From Rhodobiaceae bacterium (GTDB taxonomy: Bacteria; Pseudomonadota; Alphaproteobacteria; Rhizobiales; JANQQB01), in NCBI GenBank assembly GCA_028285165.1, contig JANQQB010000442.1, positions 1 through 33,489 on the forward strand: 33,489 bases of DNA, written 5' to 3'. This document shows, in pieces, positions 31,888 to 33,489 of this stretch. Numbering within the stretch: the first letter of the stretch is position 1; each line of letters opens with the position of its first letter. A program made the position numbers and the translations under genes. The notes below the pieces were generated by a model. That model did not search any database. It was given only the letters and a program-made list of their open reading frames with translations, and had not been told where the DNA came from.

Positions 31888-33471
31888 TCAGGCAGCCGGT
31901 TCGGCCGCCTCCCGGCGCGTTTCCGGGCGCCGTTTTGACATCTTTTCCACTACATTGGCAATCAGTTTCAGGCCGGCATCGCCACCCAGCGTCATGATGG
32001 ATTCCGGATGGAATTGCACTGCGGCAATCGGTTCTGTGCTGTGTTCGATGGCCATGATGACGCCGTCATCGGTTTGCGCGGTAACCCGGAAATCCGGGTC
32101 GAGACTGTCTGGGATCGCTTGCAGCGAGTGATAGCGTCCGACGGCCAGCGGCGCATCGATCCCCTGAAACAGGGCACTGTCGGCCTCGAACTGGATGATC
32201 GACGGCTTGCCGTGCATCGGTACAGGCAATTGCGACAAGCGGCCGCCGAAGGCTTCGGCGAGGGCCTGCAGGCCGAGGCAGACGCCAAACACCGGCAGGT
32301 TGCGTGCGCGCAGGAGCGCGATTGTCCGGGCACAGTCGAAATCCTTCGGGGAACCGGGCCCTGGCGACAGCACCGCAAAGTCCGGGTTGACGGCGTCCAG
32401 GTCGGCCGCCGCGATCGGCACGCGCAAGGTCGTGACGCGGGCGCCGGTCTGCCGGAAGTAATTCGCAAGCGTGTGCACGAAGCTGTCTTCGTGATCGATC
32501 AGCAGAATGTGGGAGCCGTCGCCCGGACGGACTTCCGGCCGGTCCGTGTCCGGCCCCGCATTCGTGCCCGCCTCGCGCACCGCCGCAAGCATGGCGGACG
32601 CCTTCAATTCGGTTTCGCGTTCTTCGTCCTGCGGATCGGAATCGTACAACAGCGTCGCCCCGGCCCGGATCTCGGCGATGCCGTCCTTGACGCGGATGGT
32701 GCGCAGCGTCAGGCCGGTGTTCAGGTCGCCGTTGAAATGCACCATGCCGATGGCGCCGCCATACCAGGCCCGCGGGCTCTTTTCGTTGTCCTCGATGAAT
32801 TGCATGGCCCAGCGTTTCGGCGCCCCGGTCACCGTCACCGCCCAGGCATGCGACAGGAAGGCGTCGAGCGCATCCATACCGTCGCGCAGCCGTCCCTCGA
32901 TGTGATCGACCGTATGAATGAGCCTGGAATACATCTCGATCTGCCGCCGGCCGATCACCCGGACCGAGCCGGGATCGCAGATCCGGCTTTTGTCGTTGCG
33001 GTCGACGTCGGAACACATGGTGAGTTCGGCTTCGTCTTTTTCCGAGTTGAGAAGCGCGCGGATCTGCGCCTCGTCCTCGATGGCATTGCGGCCGCGCCGG
33101 ATTGTCCCGGAAATCGGACAGGTCTCGACGCGGCGCCCGCCGCTCACCCGCACGAACATTTCCGGTGAGGCGCCGATCAGGTATTCCCGTTCGCCCAGAT
33201 TGATGAAGAAGGAATAGGGAGACGGGTTGATCGTCTTCAGCCGCAGGCTGATTGCCGACGGCAGCGACCGGCACCGCTCCGTGAACAATTGGCCGGGCAC
33301 GACTTCGAACAGGTCGCCGCGCTCGAAATACGGAAAGGCCCGCTTGACGACCTCGGCATATTCGCCTGGCGCATGATCGCCGCGACCGGGCACCTGGTCG
33401 GCCGGTTCGAAGGCAAGCGGGCCTTTCCGTATTTCGAGCGCGGCGACCTGTTCGAAGTCGTGCCCGGCCAA
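31888..33471 (-). CDS. trpE(G): Fused anthranilate synthase TrpE-TrpG, N-terminus lost
   Basis: Bifunctional enzyme making anthranilate from chorismate and glutamine, the first step of tryptophan synthesis. The TrpE catalytic part includes [32 protein letters not shown] and [13 protein letters not shown]. The TrpG glutamine amidotransferase follows after a short linker, with [10 protein letters not shown], catalytic FGVCLGLQ and QFHPES. Fusions of this type are usually about 720-730 residues, whereas here 527 are open. The first ~25 (to about 33414) come from the right-end fold-back, so the ATG at 33471 is not the real start and about 200 native N-terminal residues, including the feedback-binding region, are missing. 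Both active sites appear intact. Confidence 0.93.
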   Translation of the reverse strand: MAGHDFEQVAALEIRKGPLAFEPADQVPGRGDHAPGEYAEVVKRAFPYFERGDLFEVVPGQLFTERCRSLPSAISLRLKTINPSPYSFFINLGEREYLIGASPEMFVRVSGGRRVETCPISGTIRRGRNAIEDEAQIRALLNSEKDEAELTMCSDVDRNDKSRICDPGSVRVIGRRQIEMYSRLIHTVDHIEGRLRDGMDALDAFLSHAWAVTVTGAPKRWAMQFIEDNEKSPRAWYGGAIGMVHFNGDLNTGLTLRTIRVKDGIAEIRAGATLLYDSDPQDEERETELKASAMLAAVREAGTNAGPDTDRPEVRPGDGSHILLIDHEDSFVHTLANYFRQTGARVTTLRVPIAAADLDAVNPDFAVLSPGPGSPKDFDCARTIALLRARNLPVFGVCLGLQALAEAFGGRLSQLPVPMHGKPSIIQFEADSALFQGIDAPLAVGRYHSLQAIPDSLDPDFRVTAQTDDGVIMAIEHSTEPIAAVQFHPESIMTLGGDAGLKLIANVVEKMSKRRPETRREAAEPAA

Positions 33472-33489
33472 TTGTTCACGGAGCGGTGC
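33271..33489. repeat. Right-end inverted repeat (fold-back) inside trpE(G)
   Basis: Positions 33271-33346 are a perfect reverse complement of 33414-33489, 76 bases with no mismatch and a 67-base spacer. Both arms encode the same TrpE stretch ([17 protein letters not shown] and following), one on each strand. The repeat runs to the last base, so it could extend further if the sequence continued. It mirrors the left-end structure and is best explained as an artefact that turned the contig back on itself. Confidence 0.92.

Noticed and set aside
1-33489. Linear replicon with hairpin telomeres at both ends
   Set aside because: Both inverted repeats interrupt conserved housekeeping genes (pepN, trpE(G)), and no telomere resolvase or plasmid genes are present.

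Overview
The window looks like chromosomal DNA of an alphaproteobacterium. It is GC-rich (roughly 60 % or more by eye) and carries a TrpE-TrpG fusion of the type common in Rhizobiales and Rhodospirillales. It also has glutaryl-CoA dehydrogenase, an OtnK-type sugar-acid kinase and two peptide/opine-type ABC importers with fused double ATPases. I cannot place it to genus. I saw no tRNA, rRNA, insertion sequence or CRISPR array.

Layout. (1) 1-1758: aminopeptidase N (pepN, minus), cut short because the sequence folds back on itself at the left end. (2) 1917-5570, plus: a small cupin, a 3-oxo-tetronate kinase and a membrane class III adenylate cyclase. (3) 5757-11763, plus: a peptide ABC importer ordered fused ATPase, binding protein, permease, permease. 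(4) 11931-18363, plus: a second importer ordered binding protein, permease, permease, fused ATPase, translationally coupled to an aldehyde dehydrogenase. (5) 23927-18380, minus: a tight five-gene glycan operon (MurG-like GT, two GT4 enzymes, a second MurG-like GT, NodB-like deacetylase). (6) 24423-29369, plus, divergent from the glycan operon: an 870-residue ABC exporter-like protein with a degenerate and expanded nucleotide-binding domain, a stand-alone cyclic-nucleotide-binding protein, a metallo-beta-lactamase-fold hydrolase and a type-2 3-hydroxyacyl-CoA dehydrogenase-like SDR. (7) 33471-29366, minus: trpE(G) (5' end lost to a second fold-back), gcdH and a ferredoxin-reductase-like flavoprotein.

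The most unusual locus is 18380-28543. A glycan assembly operon faces an ABC exporter-like protein. In its NBD the Walker A lysine, Q-loop glutamine, catalytic glutamate and switch histidine are all replaced, and a Q-loop-like segment appears three times. It is followed by a cNMP sensor domain without a DNA-binding domain and a possible phosphodiesterase-like hydrolase. With the cyclase at 3645-5570, this suggests a cAMP-gated envelope glycan or glycolipid system, which is an inference.

Both extreme ends are inverted repeats that interrupt conserved housekeeping genes. The window is therefore probably a whole contig with snap-back assembly or amplification artefacts at each end, and the terminal ~170 bp on the left and ~75 bp on the right should not be read as native gene structure.
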